Origin: Colletes latitarsis
Lineage: Eukaryota; Arthropoda; Insecta; Hymenoptera; Colletidae
NCBI RefSeq assembly: GCF_051014445.1
Contig: NC_135143.1
Coordinates: 7,068,001-7,132,000 of the forward strand
Length of the DNA: 64,000 nucleotides
Reading direction: 5' to 3'
Positions within the stretch are counted from its first letter, which is position 1. Every line of letters begins with the position of its first letter. This document shows positions 24,666 through 36,195 of the stretch, piece after piece. Made by a program: the position numbers and the translations under genes. Below the pieces are notes generated by a model. That model ran no database searches and was not told the DNA's origin. It worked only from the letters and a program-made list of their open reading frames with translations.

Positions 24666-25513
24666 TATACTTCTAAACTGCAAGCAAAAAGTAAATCCAT
24701 TACTCGGTAAGCGACACCTGTAATCACCTTACGAAAAGAGCGTCGACCGTAGGCATAAGCCGTGTACAAGGGTGGCAAAGAGAAACAAACAGATTGGTAA
24801 GGGCTCAGAGACGGTGGATGTACCCATGTGCTCGGTCCCCGGTTATTTATATTCATATCGATGCATGGGAAAAGTTGGCAACCTTCTTGCCACCACCATC
24901 AACGCCCCCGCCATCAGCCACGTCGACGCTGCCACCTATTTCCAGTCTCCTCTCTTTTCGGGCGGTTTCGCTCCACGCGCTGCATCTTTGCCCGGCCATA
25001 AATACAAAAAACTCGCGGGGACAGTCGCACCGACGCGATTTATTGCATATGAGTTCCAGGATTTGTCAATCGTGCGCCGTGGTTCGCCTAACCGCAGCCA
25101 CCTTCCCCTCGCGACGCTCTGTTCGTCCCCTCCGTCGGTCGCGGTCGAGCGCTACTTATTTTCCAGAACAAACGCCATGAATCATCGGACAGAATGTTCC
25201 GAGAATGTTCCTCCGTAGATATCAGAAGCGGATACAATGCGTCCAAACGTCTCCGCGCTATGCTCGAACCCGGTTCCGTATTTCGATAATAGTTTTTAAG
25301 TTCACGTAAATCGATGCGACTCTACGCGGCACGTTATCGTTTCTATCTCGTCAAATAAGGATAAATAGTAATTGGCCTTGGAAAAGTCTTAAATGTTAAC
25401 TTTGCTTTAGTATAATTTGGAAATAAAATTAATAAACAGTTCAGAAAAAGTATAATAGACTGAAGATTAATAGAATTTGTACAAAAAGTTGGAGATTTAT
25501 AATGAAAATAATA
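24666..25513. other. GC-rich island with TATA/homeodomain-like motifs
   Basis: GC-rich at 24690-25330. Overlapping plus frames of 148 codons (24772-25218) and 128 codons (24794-25180) are open together, which points to composition rather than coding. GGCCATAAATAC near 24996 contains TTTATGG on the minus strand, and TTTATTGCATATG lies near 25039. These fit a regulatory island or a promoter, but neither is proven. 25340-25513 is AT-rich. Confidence 0.35.
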
Positions 25514-25515
25514 TA

Positions 25516-25889
25516 TTGGTTTGACAACTAAGTAATTGCGGAACTTTTTAATAAAATAAAAGACAATTTTTGCATGGAACGAAATAACTTTATTAAGTAA
25601 TGTATTGTCCATTTTTAACAGTGGCCTTTTGCTATCTTTCAAGCAACATCATAATTCCACGTAATACAACAAAATATGACGAGAATGCTCGTTTTGAATT
25701 TCCATTGTCCAACCGACGTCAAAAAAAGACTACACAATCGATCGATACAATGTTTTTCCTAAATGACAGTTAAAGTACTAATTATCAGACAATAATATAG
25801 ATTTTACGTTTCGAATACATATAAATACCTAACAATTCAACTAAATCCATCTGTCAGAGAAATTCGCAATTACATAATTGCCAAACCAA
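25516..25889 (-). mobile_element. Internally deleted mariner element with both terminal repeats
   Basis: Both ends carry mariner-type terminal repeats: the left reads TTGGTTTGACAACTAAG then TAATTGCGGA, and the right is the reverse complement of TTGGTTTGGCAATTATG then TAATTGCGAA. TA flanks both sides (25514-25515, 25890-25891). On the minus strand ATG at 25705 starts MEIQNEHSRHILLYY, the usual mariner N-terminus. A few codons later the sequence jumps to the C-terminal ER-QKATVKNGQYIT and a stop, in a different frame. About 300 codons, including the catalytic DDD domain, are deleted. Such a 374-bp product has the structure of a MITE seed. Confidence 0.88.
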
Positions 25890-25891
25890 TA

Positions 25892-27429
25892 ATAATGATG
25901 ACATCGTGAGGAAATGTAGTTATTGGTCAGATCAATATAATGATTGCCCACTAATTTGACAGTGATTGACCGCTCCTTTTGATTAGATCAATTTATTATA
26001 CGAACGTTCTATTATTATTATGCACATATTGTTCAATGTATAAGTTGAAGAAAAATAATAAATTCATTTAGCAATGAACAAGAAATTAAAATTATTGAGA
26101 GAAATAAATGAGTTTTATTATTTATGTGCACGTTTGTACTTATTTAACAGTAAACATGGATAACAAATATAGTAAATATTATGCAAACAATTAATATCGT
26201 ATAAAGTAATAATGTATGTTTTTCATTTTGTAACTTATAATTAGTTCATGTTTATCAATTACTATCTTTGACATTAAAAAGTGTAACTTTCCTTGAACAT
26301 TTCTCAAATTTTATAATTACTGGTTTTTGTTTCGAAATAGTATTATTTTCAAAATTATTATTTTGGTTCTTTTACAATTTTCTTTGTTATCATTTTTCTC
26401 TTAGACAGTCTTAAATAAACACAAATGAATGTAATAATATTCTACAACAAGGTTAAGGCCAATTATAGTTGTTCAATGTATTTATGTGACAGTTTGTGGG
26501 TACCATATTTCTATTTATTTAAACAAATGTAAACATTTTTGATACAAGCCTTTAACCTCTTTATTATTTCTTATATAAATTAGTCTTAGAGTTACATGAG
26601 TCGTTAATAGTATCAAATGTATCAAAATATTTGTGAATTATGAACTTCATTCTTAACTATCAGGTTTTTCGTTCGAACGTATTGCAAATTGAAAGAATCG
26701 CAATAAATCATTTTATTTATTTATAATTATAACTCTGAGTGTCAAATTAAAGTGCATCTAAAGCAAAAAAGTACAAGGAATTCGAATATGACTATAGAAG
26801 ATATTGTAAAATAAATCGTTTTTTAATATTCTTTTATTAAAAGAATCCCCTTAATGAACACAAAGTTTTATGAAACACTTCACTACCAAATTAACTTTAA
26901 CGGTTCTAAATCTGTGTTTTGTTCCCTTCAAACACTTTTATCGTTACCATAAATGTTACATTTTCTTCCATCGGAGATTAATACTGTAAATTATTCTCAT
27001 AAACAAACAAAACAGAAATTCTACTTGAAATTTCACGTTAAAAAGTTTTAACATATATAGTTATCCACTAATATAATTACTAAGAAACAACGTTTGCACA
27101 ATGATATTAAAATTCATATTTTTAACTTGACTACGAAGCATTATTAATTATTATTCAAGCCTTTACGTTTATTCATCGTGTGTTTCGTATTACAAAATAA
27201 TTTAAATTGATATCATACCCTACATATGTTCCGCTGCTACAGGTAAAGTGATTGTATTAGTTAACCGATGTAATTTCAGTTTTTCATCAAATAATAAATT
27301 ATTTCAACAGAGTGCTGTAGAAATCAGATACGATCAATTATGGATACCGATACTAACTACCAGCAGCTCTTCGATAGGAACGGATTTCGAAAAATATAAT
27401 TTTTGTTAAAATATTTTTTAGTTTTGTCT
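25892..27429. other. AT-rich stretch, nothing identified
   Basis: Very AT-rich with no frame of note and no repeat partner noticed. Confidence 0.5.
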
Positions 27430-27890
27430 ATATTTTTCAGTATTACGTACACGTCCAGAACCAACCTGCCGGCCGGTCGATTTATCAAGCGAGACAATTT
27501 ATGGGGGAAGCAGCGTGAAGCTCATCTCAAAGCACGAAGGTGGTAGATCGAACTTGCGGCCACCCAGAAAATGGAGTGTCCTGAAACGGGCCGAGCGTGT
27601 CGGCCAATTTATGACACGTAATTAAAAAGTCAAGCGCCCGCAGCAGCATCGTTCCTCCCGGGCACATTCTATCTGACGCAAACTCGATAACACCGATAAG
27701 TGGATAACGCCAGTCACCAATATTTTGATAAGAAATAAATTAGTTCACCTTCTCCAACTGCTTAAGATAATGCGCGAACGATCGCCGCGACCCAGTAGGA
27801 AACTCCGAATATTTATCAACGTAAACCATAACTTTTATCCGCTACGAAGTTTACGAGATACGGCCATTATTACCCAGTGACCTACGATTT
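27430..27890. other. GC-rich island, possible conserved regulatory element
   Basis: A sharp GC-rich patch in AT-rich DNA with no useful open frame. It contains ACGTAATTAAAAAG near 27617 (homeodomain-type TAATTA), AATTTATGG and AATTTATGAC words, and GATAAGTGGATAAC near 27693. This pattern is common in insect enhancers; the role is inference. Confidence 0.3.
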
Positions 27891-28870
27891 AATTACTAGT
27901 CATTTTTCAAAAGTATCTTTTGTTTACATTTGATACGTGCAATACTCATTGAAAGAGAACAGATTCGTTTTATGAATATCTCACCATTGTTTAACAATGA
28001 CACTAAATCCTATATATCAAAAAAACTCATTTCAAATTAATTCATGATAGAAAATTTATTCAGAACTAAATATTTTCAACCACAATATTTAATTAAAAAT
28101 AAATTTGTTCTATTATTCAGATACAGTTTTTAAATTATAAACTTTGAATTCTTCTAAGAATTTTTTGTTTAAATTTGTAAATTTGAAACTCGTTTGATAG
28201 AATTTTCACTAATCGAATACTTAAAGGGTATTCATTACAATTAGTATCTTTTATTATTTTCGGAATTAAAAATGAAAAATTTCCTTTGAATGGAGTAAGA
28301 CGAGGTTGCTCGAACTCTTTTTTGGATTAAGAAAGAATTGGGAAAACTACAATGGCTTCTCGTGATTCTATCATAACTTATTGTTTATTACGGTTCCAAG
28401 AAAAGAAACTTTATTCAATCAAATTTCATCCGTGCATATAATGGCATTAATCATGGTCAGAGGCAGAAAAAAGGACTCTAAGTTCTGTTAAAGAGAAGAA
28501 AGAAAATAGTTTTCTCCTTTCATTATGGTCGGAACACGGTCGAATGCAAGAGTACCCTTCCATTGGCAAACTTCCTTGGAAATTCAGACTGCAAAGCGGA
28601 AACTTTTTTTAATTTCATTTACTCTAATTTGTAAAGTAACTTTTCAATAGTAATTCTCTTGCAGGCACGGGCGGAGATAAAAAATGTGGGAAGAAGGACA
28701 GAGGGAGTAACGGAGGGGCGCGAGAAAACCAAAGTCTCGCTACTTTGATTGGTAAGAACGTCATAAGCTTTACTAAATTATACATCTATGGATATAACGA
28801 TCGATCGAATAATTTATTATTTAACGGGCAGAGCAGAAACTACGTTTACACTATCAGAACAAATTTATTC
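27891..28870. other. AT-rich stretch, nothing identified
   Basis: No frame or repeat partner seen. A small purine-rich patch lies at 28670-28735. Confidence 0.45.
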
Positions 28871-29266
28871 TTTAGCACAAATATTATGGGATTTTTATCG
28901 ATGAGAAAATAAATTGTATCGATCAACAGAAATTAAATTTGTACTAAACTTCAGAAATGATATTCGTCTAGATTTAAAATGATAATTAACAAATTTTTAT
29001 CCTACGCGTAAATGAGACACTTTAACGTATCTAGGCACCCGAATGTTTTCACCACACACTTTTTTTATTGTTTAGCACAAATATTATGGGATTTTTATCG
29101 ATGATAAAATAAATTGTATCGTTCAACGAAAATTAAATTTGTACTAAACGTCAAAAATGATATTCGTCTAGATTTAAATTTATGATAATTAACAAATTTT
29201 TATTCCACGCGTAAATAAGTCATTTTAACGTATTTAGGCATCCGAATGTTTTCGTGACACACTATA
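28871..29266 (+). repeat. Tandem duplication, two units of ~200 bp
   Basis: TTTAGCACAAATATTATGGG at 28871 recurs at 29071. The rest of the unit (GATATTCGTCTAGATTTAAA, ACGCGTAAAT, CCGAATGTTTTC) is repeated with few changes. Confidence 0.9.
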
Positions 29267-30852
29267 TTCAACGTGTTTCGTCGCAGAGGTTTAATTTTCT
29301 CTTGTTTCAATAAGGTAACGATTTAGAACGAACTAGACGATTTTGATAATGAGAAGCTTTGATGAATATAACGCAGCGTTGGAAGCCCCCGACGCGCGAA
29401 ATTAGGGGCCAACGAAAGATAGCATCTTTCTGGTAATAGTTGGAAAGAAAAACAAGAATCGAGTTGATGAGAAGAGAGACAGAAGAGGGATTTCCCAAAA
29501 TCGTGCGAGATTAATCCAGACTGGCGTGCCCCGGGCGCAATTACAAGTACAAACAATGGCAGCCGCGACAGACGTCATTGTCCTGCATGTGATATAAAAA
29601 ACGAAAAAATACGAAGAAAAATGTAAGGTCCCCAGTTTTTGTAATCACATGCCGCGGTTGCCTGAACGCTCGAGTTTGGGGAATAATTTAGAATCGGGAA
29701 CAAAAGGGCCGCGTTTAGCATCGATATCACGTCCGTGAAAATAGCGAAATAATTACCATTTCTCTTCGCGTTCCCCACTATCAGAAAGTGTCCGCGAGCC
29801 TCGTGTCCGTGTAATTCCATACACGTTTACGTCATTTTCAATTTAGAATTCAATGTTATACAACGGCACGTTTCGGAAACGTACGGGGAAATTCGCGGTA
29901 CAAACGTCGCCGGTTTAACCGTGAAATTATACATTCAGAAAAGGTCCTCGCTGAATTCTAAATTCGTTTGCACTGCCTTTTATTCTTCCTACATTCAATA
30001 TGTAATATAATGTAATGGGATTAAGTGTAGAAGAAAGTCGAGCGGGCAAATTTAATTCCTAACCTTTTTCTCGCGACCCTTGCACAACCGTAGCTGGAAT
30101 TAATTAATTCGTCTTTTAACCGGAAACCTTTCAGCAGATGGGGAATCTCTCCGTTTCTTTTTTTTTTTAAGAAAATCTCCAATATTGGTCGGTATTTAAT
30201 TAATTGAGAATAATACCAATTCGTCTGGATTCACCCCAGCTATCCTTTTCTGTTCCCCTTTCACTTTCTCTTTCCATGTCCCCAATTCTGCGTCTTCCAT
30301 TCTTTGGCCTATTGTTGGTGTCCCCGAAGCAATCTTTGAGTCAAGAGGTATTTCATAATTACGCTCCTCTGGAAGGTATTGTCGTTTCGTTTGTCTTCAA
30401 GGAAAAATTACTGTTTTTTTTTTATTATTATAAACCATCGGATTTAAACGAAAGATATCTTGAATGGAAAGTCTTTTTCACATTCTATATCATGAGGAAA
30501 GGAATGATTGAAATTGTTTCGAATCGCTGATTGAAATAACTTTTTGTAAATAAACATCGATTCTGAGCTTACAAAACGTGTTTTGTTAAAACTATGCCAA
30601 TTGGAATATAAGTATATACGAATACGAAATCATATACTTTTTAAAGAAATTTATTATTGTTTCCATGACAAAATTTATAAAGCTTCAGCAAAACAATTAT
30701 AAATAATAATTATTTAAAATGAATTAATCGCTCTTGGAAAATTACTGCTGAAAGTTACTTGTGACTTAAAGACAAATGTCTTAATAAACTCATTTATATG
30801 AAATTCATAATTCAAGAAAAAATGTATTCTTTGAACAATTCTATAATTGAAT
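29267..30852. other. Unassigned; GC patch at 29500-29950
   Basis: Short frames on both strands (29307-29498, 29323-29556 and 29575-29820 minus; 30204-30530 plus) without domains. The last is hydrophobic and low in complexity. Confidence 0.35.
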
Positions 30853-30856
30853 TATA

Positions 30857-32122
30857 TGGACCGTTTATTTTGAAAGTGGTGTAAGTCCTTTTTTTAAAAA
30901 AAATGAGATATGATGTGATTTATGCTTAATTTAGTGTAAACTTTTTGTTTATAACTAGTTAGTATTTAATATCTTAAAAAATGCTAATGCTTTGTTCAAT
31001 TTAAAATTTGCCAGTAAAAGAATTTATGTAACCATTGATTATGAAAGTGGTGTAAGTCCAATTTCCATACTTATGTTATTGCATATAGTGATACGTGTAC
31101 TGGGCAAAATTGAAATTTACAAATGGCGTTGATGTGGTTGAGGGTTATCCAGTCTTTGGAAAATAACATTGAGGTAATTGATCATCAATTTTTACTCTCC
31201 GAACATTCGTATCTTCCAAACGATGCAGATTTTGGTATCATAGAAATGGCATTACGAAAAAAGAATTTCCTGGACACACCACAGGATTATTATGACGTTA
31301 TAAACCAATGTAGGCGACATAATAAATTTATTTTACACGAAATGAAACGAGAGAATTTCGTTTCAACAAAAAATCTACAAAACGCAATTAAAAAACAGAT
31401 AAGAAGAAACACTAATGGAGGAAAAGTAAATTGGTTGCAAATATGTTGGATGAGATTCTGCAAAACTGCACCGTATACTATTTCATATAAAACATCAATG
31501 GAGGACACAGAATTGAAGATTCTAAATTTATCACCTACATGTCGGGGAAGACCGCTAAGATTTGAAAAAATCGCCCTGGCGCCTTTGTATCACGATACCA
31601 AGCCTATTACATACGAAAAATATAACGATATGCAGCAGCTATTACCTTATATACCTCCTGTGCATCATGAATATTTCAAAACACTGCCACACGAAGAGCA
31701 TAAATAATTAATAATACCAATATCTTGTGTTAAGTTTAACAATATATAAATATAATTAACGTTCAAAATAAAAAATGCTAATCCTACTTTATTTCTTGTT
31801 ATTATTTATAAACAAAATTGGATTAATATGAGATATATTTTAAGTGATATTTGTTATTTCAAAATTGAAATTAAATGATATTTACAATTGACTAATTATG
31901 AAAGTGGTGTAAGTCCATTTGCAGCCTGGAAATTGTACATTATTTTAGTTAAATTCGCCTAAAAGAAATTTATATAATTAAATTACAAATTGATAAATTA
32001 GTACAAACATTCCCAGACTTCACATAATTAACCTATATTTTTTAATTGTCAGATCTGCTAACATTCAATTTTCTCGAAACAAAAGTAAATGGACTTGCAC
32101 CACTTTCAAAATAAACGATCCA
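30857..32122 (+). mobile_element. DUF7869-type transposase-like element with 32-bp TIRs (1266 bp)
   Basis: The ends are near-perfect inverted repeats: 30857-30888 begins TGGACCGTTTATTTTG and continues GAAAGTGGTGTAAGTCC, and 32091-32122 is its reverse complement with about two differences. TATA stands on each side (30853-30856, 32123-32126), which may be a 4-bp target duplication. The core motif GAAAGTGGTGTAAGTCC also occurs internally at about 31040 and 31899, both in direct orientation. The element encloses the 194-codon frame at 31123-31707. The short TIRs, repeated subterminal motif and C-terminal transposase piece suggest an internally deleted copy of a larger autonomous element. A Sola-like group is one possibility because of the 4-bp flanks; the superfamily is not established here. 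Confidence 0.85.
31123..31707 (+). CDS. C-terminal part of a DUF7869-type transposase-like protein
   Basis: The uninterrupted 194-codon frame contains EHSYLPNDADFGIIE at residues 27-41. This corresponds to the GHSFLP-D--FG-IE motif of insect proteins annotated as DUF7869, thought to be a DDE-type RNase H-fold transposase domain. Residue 34 (D) and residue 41 (E) sit where those proteins have conserved acidic residues. The frame goes on with KRENFVSTKNL, TNGGKVNWLQI, and a conserved end LLPYIPPVHHEYFKTLP. Family members are usually several hundred residues, so the N-terminal zinc-binding and first catalytic parts are missing, and a stop lies a few codons before the ATG. The gene is probably a fragment of the element around it (TIRs 30857 and 32122). 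The intact frame suggests recent arrival. Family assignment is from memory of motifs. Confidence 0.75.
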   Translation: MALMWLRVIQSLENNIEVIDHQFLLSEHSYLPNDADFGIIEMALRKKNFLDTPQDYYDVINQCRRHNKFILHEMKRENFVSTKNLQNAIKKQIRRNTNGGKVNWLQICWMRFCKTAPYTISYKTSMEDTELKILNLSPTCRGRPLRFEKIALAPLYHDTKPITYEKYNDMQQLLPYIPPVHHEYFKTLPHEEHK

Positions 32123-32126
32123 TATA

Positions 32127-33126
32127 TTCAGTTTTTACAATAAAAATATTTTTTATAAAATATATAATTTCGAATTCGTACATATATTTCAGGTGACACA
32201 GTTTTAACAGATATTGATTAGAAAATTCAGAACCGGAAGTTGAGGAACCTGGAACTCTAAATAAGGTATAACTTCAAATCAAAATATTTGCAATGATACT
32301 TATCAACTTTAGAGCAATATAGATGTCGCAAAACTTGCTTTATTCTCTTAAATATTAATTATGCTGTTGTCATATATTACAACAAGGAACTTGGGAATAT
32401 CTTTTTCTTTCATTGATTTTTCTGGAAATGAAATACAATTTTTGCTAATTTAAGTCATTTTTGTACATCAGAATAAAATGGAACTTTAGGTTGAAAGTTG
32501 AACTAATATAGCCTTTCATAAAATATGGAATACAAAATGATATTATCAACAATAATGATGAATAATAGTATCTATTTAATGAGAGCTTAACGACAATATA
32601 TATGTGAATTTTGTGCAAAAATAACTTCAGTCAACGATCTGAAACAAATGTAATATTTGTAAATTAAATTGCTCAAATTCTGTTTCAGTATCCATGGAAT
32701 AGTATTAATGTAATGCAGCTATGCCCATTCGTTTGCGTATTATTGTGGATGTATTTGCGTGAATTAATTTCAATATTTGGCATTACGTATCCCGTTTCAA
32801 ATCAGCTTTATCCGATGAGCATTTTCAATCAATATTAATGATGGGGAATGATAACCTTAAACTCCGACGAAGAGTATCTACGTAATTGTATCTCATGGAA
32901 AGGATCCTACACTAGTCACTAATATGTTCATGCAATTGTTATCTTCAACAGAACGGCCATTGTGATCGTTTAAAGTTCTTGGACGTTTAAAATTAATTTT
33001 AAAACTAAGTTCTAAAAGTTAGTTTAATTTTAAAACTAACGTCAGGCTATTTCTTAAATATATAATACTTATATACTGGCTTTTAAGCTAATTTTAAACA
33101 GATAGGAGACAAGAAAAGTCATTATA
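32127..33126. other. AT-rich stretch containing repeat G copy 1
   Basis: No gene. It holds the dispersed repeat at 32372-32590 listed separately; the rest is AT-rich without recognised structure. Confidence 0.45.
32372..32590 (+). repeat. Dispersed repeat G, copy 1
   Basis: GAAATACAATTTTTGCTA to ATCTATTTAATGAGAGCTTA matches 41926-42078 in the same orientation with few changes. The upstream part (ATATTACAACAAG) also matches 41901 onward, but with about 38 bp missing in the other copy. Confidence 0.85.
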
Positions 33127-33820
33127 CAGAGTGTTCGGCCACCCCTGGGAAAAATTTTAATGGGAGATTCTAAAGGCCAAAATAAGACGAAAATAAGGGA
33201 TGCTAATTTGTTGATTAAGGCTTCGTTAAAAAGTTACTAAAAAATTAAATTGAAAAATTTTAAACCATTCACAGAAAAATTATTTTCAGTTGCGAGGATC
33301 AATTATAATCATTTTTAGTGAATAGACATACCCCCGAAATCCTACGCACTTTCGAGAAAAAAATTCAGTAGATGGACAAGTTTTTCATCGAAATTAAAAA
33401 ATCTCAAACCGTCCTAAAAAAATTATTTTTAACTGCGGGGACTAACTACAATCATTTTTGGTGAATAGATATACCCTCGAATTCCTAACCATTTTCGAGA
33501 AAAAAATTCCTTATTGAAAATATAATGTCTGACCACGAATGAATGATTCCCCTGAAATTTAATGTGTTTCAAATCGTTCTAGAAAAATTATTTTCGCTTA
33601 CGGGAGTTAGTTACAAGTATTTTTGGTGAATAGACATACCCCTGAAATCCTACGTACTTTCGAGAAAGAAATTCTTTATCGAAAGTATACTGTGTGGCCG
33701 GAAATGTTTCTATAACTTTTTAACGAAGCCTTAATCAACAAATTGTTATCCTTGATTTTCGTCTTATTTTGGCCTCTAGAATCTCTCATTAAAATTTTTC
33801 CCAGGAATCCGAACATCCTG
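33127..33820 (+). mobile_element. Family E element, copy E3 (~0.69 kb, central part deleted)
   Basis: The ends are CAGAGTGTTCGGCC and the reverse complement of CAGGATGTTCGGA, flanked by TA on both sides. The TIRs and several interior modules (for example GACATACCCCCGAAATCCTA near 33326) are present. The central segment with the shared open frame is missing, so this is an internal deletion derivative. Confidence 0.85.
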
Positions 33821-34938
33821 TATAAAAACATTGTATACAAACGTGGATATAATTTAACAAACTTAAACTAGGGAATTTATATAGTCTAATATATAGTCTA
33901 ATACCGTAATAAATTTTTGTTGCTCCTCGTACATTTATAAATCTGAGAAATTAAAAGCGTGCTCAAGTACTCATTTTGTAACCGACTGTACACAGGCTGA
34001 AACAAAATGCTACAAAATCGAAGGAAGAATACAGTTTGCGTGTATTTCGTGCAAGTAATTGCCGCTTAAATTGTCTGCGGAAGTTGGTGACTGTTGTTCG
34101 CTGGTAACAGTTTAACGAAAACGGTTTATGCCACCGAGTGTTCCAACATGCAACAATTGATAACTCGATGAAGACGTCGGCGAAACAAAGGCGAAGTAGT
34201 CTCGGCCAATGAAAGAGCCCACCTCCAAGTATTTCCACGAGGCTGGCTTGAAAGCACTCGAATCCAACCGAGTCTGATGTTATTCCAAGTAATGCCGTGT
34301 GTTTATGCACGCGAAGTAACTAAACTTACTTACCTACTCCTCAAACCGAACGAACCTAACCTTCGACACGTTTCCCTTCCCGATACCGTCTCTTCCGCTC
34401 ACTCGTTTGCTTGTTCGTTCTACTCTGAATAATAATAAGATTTGGCTCGTTAGAAGTTTCATTAGAGCTTTGTTTACCGCGTCTGAGAGAGACAGAGACA
34501 GGGAAAGGAGGAAAGGAGAGAGGAGAGGAGAAATAGGACGTGGCAGAGAAGACTAAAACACGTTTGAAGAGACGTCCTTCGTTGCACCCGTTGGAGTTAA
34601 GTTCGCCTTGGTGCAAGGCTCCCTGCAGTTTCTCTTCTTACGGAATCCTTAAGCAATGCTTTAGGCCCCTGCAGTGGTTCACTGAACGGAATTGAATAAT
34701 CTGCAGCGCCGAGAAACTTTAAAACAATTCGTTGGGTTTCGAAGTTGCTATTTTATTGCTGTCAATTAGATTAAGGGATATTTTCGGATTATTGGGTCAC
34801 CCTATAAGGTTGTGAAATAAGTTTTGCATTTAAATGTTAAAGAGAAAAACCGTTGTGGCCATTTATTGTTCTAGACAGAGCAAGATAGAGGGAAAAGAAA
34901 GAAAAGGACAAACGCCATAATCAGTTGAGGAGTGTATA
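33821..34938. other. Unassigned; GC-richer patch at 33950-34720
   Basis: Minus frames of 115 codons (33963-34310) and 86 codons (34356-34616) have no domain. A purine-rich tract at about 34485-34540 (AGAGAGACAGAGACAGGG and GGAGAGGAGAGG) yields low-complexity reading. Possibly conserved non-coding DNA. Confidence 0.35.
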
Positions 34939-35148
34939 CAGGGTGTCTTGTTTAAGTACAGCAGGATATCTTGGAAGGAATTGTAGTTACTAAAAAAATG
35001 TATCATCACGTAGTACTAATTGTTTTCTTGTGAGTGAAGTGGTGGAAGAGATCTGAAGGTCAATCTAATTTTCTCAAATGGAATGCTATATTTTTTTCTT
35101 CAGAATGTAACAGCAGGTATTGAGACAAATCCAAAGAGGTCTATAATC
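34939..35148 (+). mobile_element. Truncated CAGGGTG-ended element, third family
   Basis: TATA is followed by CAGGGTGTCTTGTTTAAG, a terminus resembling but not identical to the two other families. The sequence runs without a matching inverted end until family E copy E4 begins at 35149. Either E4 inserted into it or the right part is lost. Confidence 0.45.
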
Positions 35149-36195
35149 CAGGGTGTTCGGTCACCCCTGGGAAAAATTTTAATGGGGGATCCTAGAGGCC
35201 AAAATAAGACGAAAATCAAGAATAGCAATTTGTTGATGAAGGCTTCGTTAAACAGTTATTAACGTTTAAAGTTCCGACCATACAGAATTCTTTTCTCGAA
35301 AATGCGCAAGATTTTGGGGGTATGTCTATTGACCAAAAATGATTGTAATTGACCCCCGCAACCGAAAATAATTTTTTCAGAATTAATTAAAAATTCCTTT
35401 TTTGTCGAAAAATATAAGCACCTACCCCTTGTCGATTTTTCTTAAAAATTCGGTTTTGATTTTTAATAATTTTGTTTGACGCCTCACAGAAAAGTTGTCT
35501 AATACTTTTTTGTAGGTACCCATGAGCTCTACATCAGAAAAAAGTTTCATTGAAATATATTCACAATTGTAGGAGTTATGGCTATTTGAAAATTGGACCA
35601 TTTTTATGGGGTTTTTCTCATTTTGCGGGGTCAAAGATCAACTTTCCGAATATTTTTATGATTGCTACATATTCTACACTAAAATACGCGGCGTTTGGCT
35701 TTTTGAACATTAAAATCGTCCAATCCGTTTAGAAATTATGATGTTTTAAAGATTCTTATGAAAATTCAGTGAAACATATCGATGGTATGGTCAGACATTA
35801 TATTTTCGGAAAAGAATTTTTTTCTCGAAAGTGCGTAGGATTTCGGGGGTATGTCTGTTGACCAAAAATGCTTGCAATTGACCCCTGCAACTAAAAATAA
35901 TTTTTCCAAGACGTTTCGAAAGTCTTTTTTTTCACCCAAAACTTTCAGCACTTACTCGAATTTTTTTCTCGAAACTGAGTAGGACTTCGGAAGTATGTGT
36001 ATTCACCAAAAATGATTGTAATTGACCCCCGCAACCGAAAATATTTTTTCCAGAACGATTTGAAATTTTTGAATTTAATTGTTAATAACTTTTTAACGAA
36101 GCCTCCATCAACAAAATGGTATTCTTGATTTTCGTCTTATTTTGGTCTCTAGAATCCTCTATTAAAATTTTTCCCAGGGGTGGTCGAACACCCTG
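35149..36195 (-). mobile_element. Family E element, copy E4 (~1.05 kb)
   Basis: Complete TIRs: CAGGGTGTTCGGTC on the left and the reverse complement of CAGGGTGTTCGACC on the right. Modules lie near 35287, 35815 and 35960. The central minus strand is open for 70 codons at 35422-35634. TA follows the right end but the left flank reads ATC, so the target duplication is damaged or the copy landed differently. Same orientation as E1 and E6. Confidence 0.85.

Noticed and set aside
24772..25218. 148-codon plus frame as a gene.
   Set aside because: A 128-codon frame is open in another phase over the same bases, and composition changes along it without domain-like structure.
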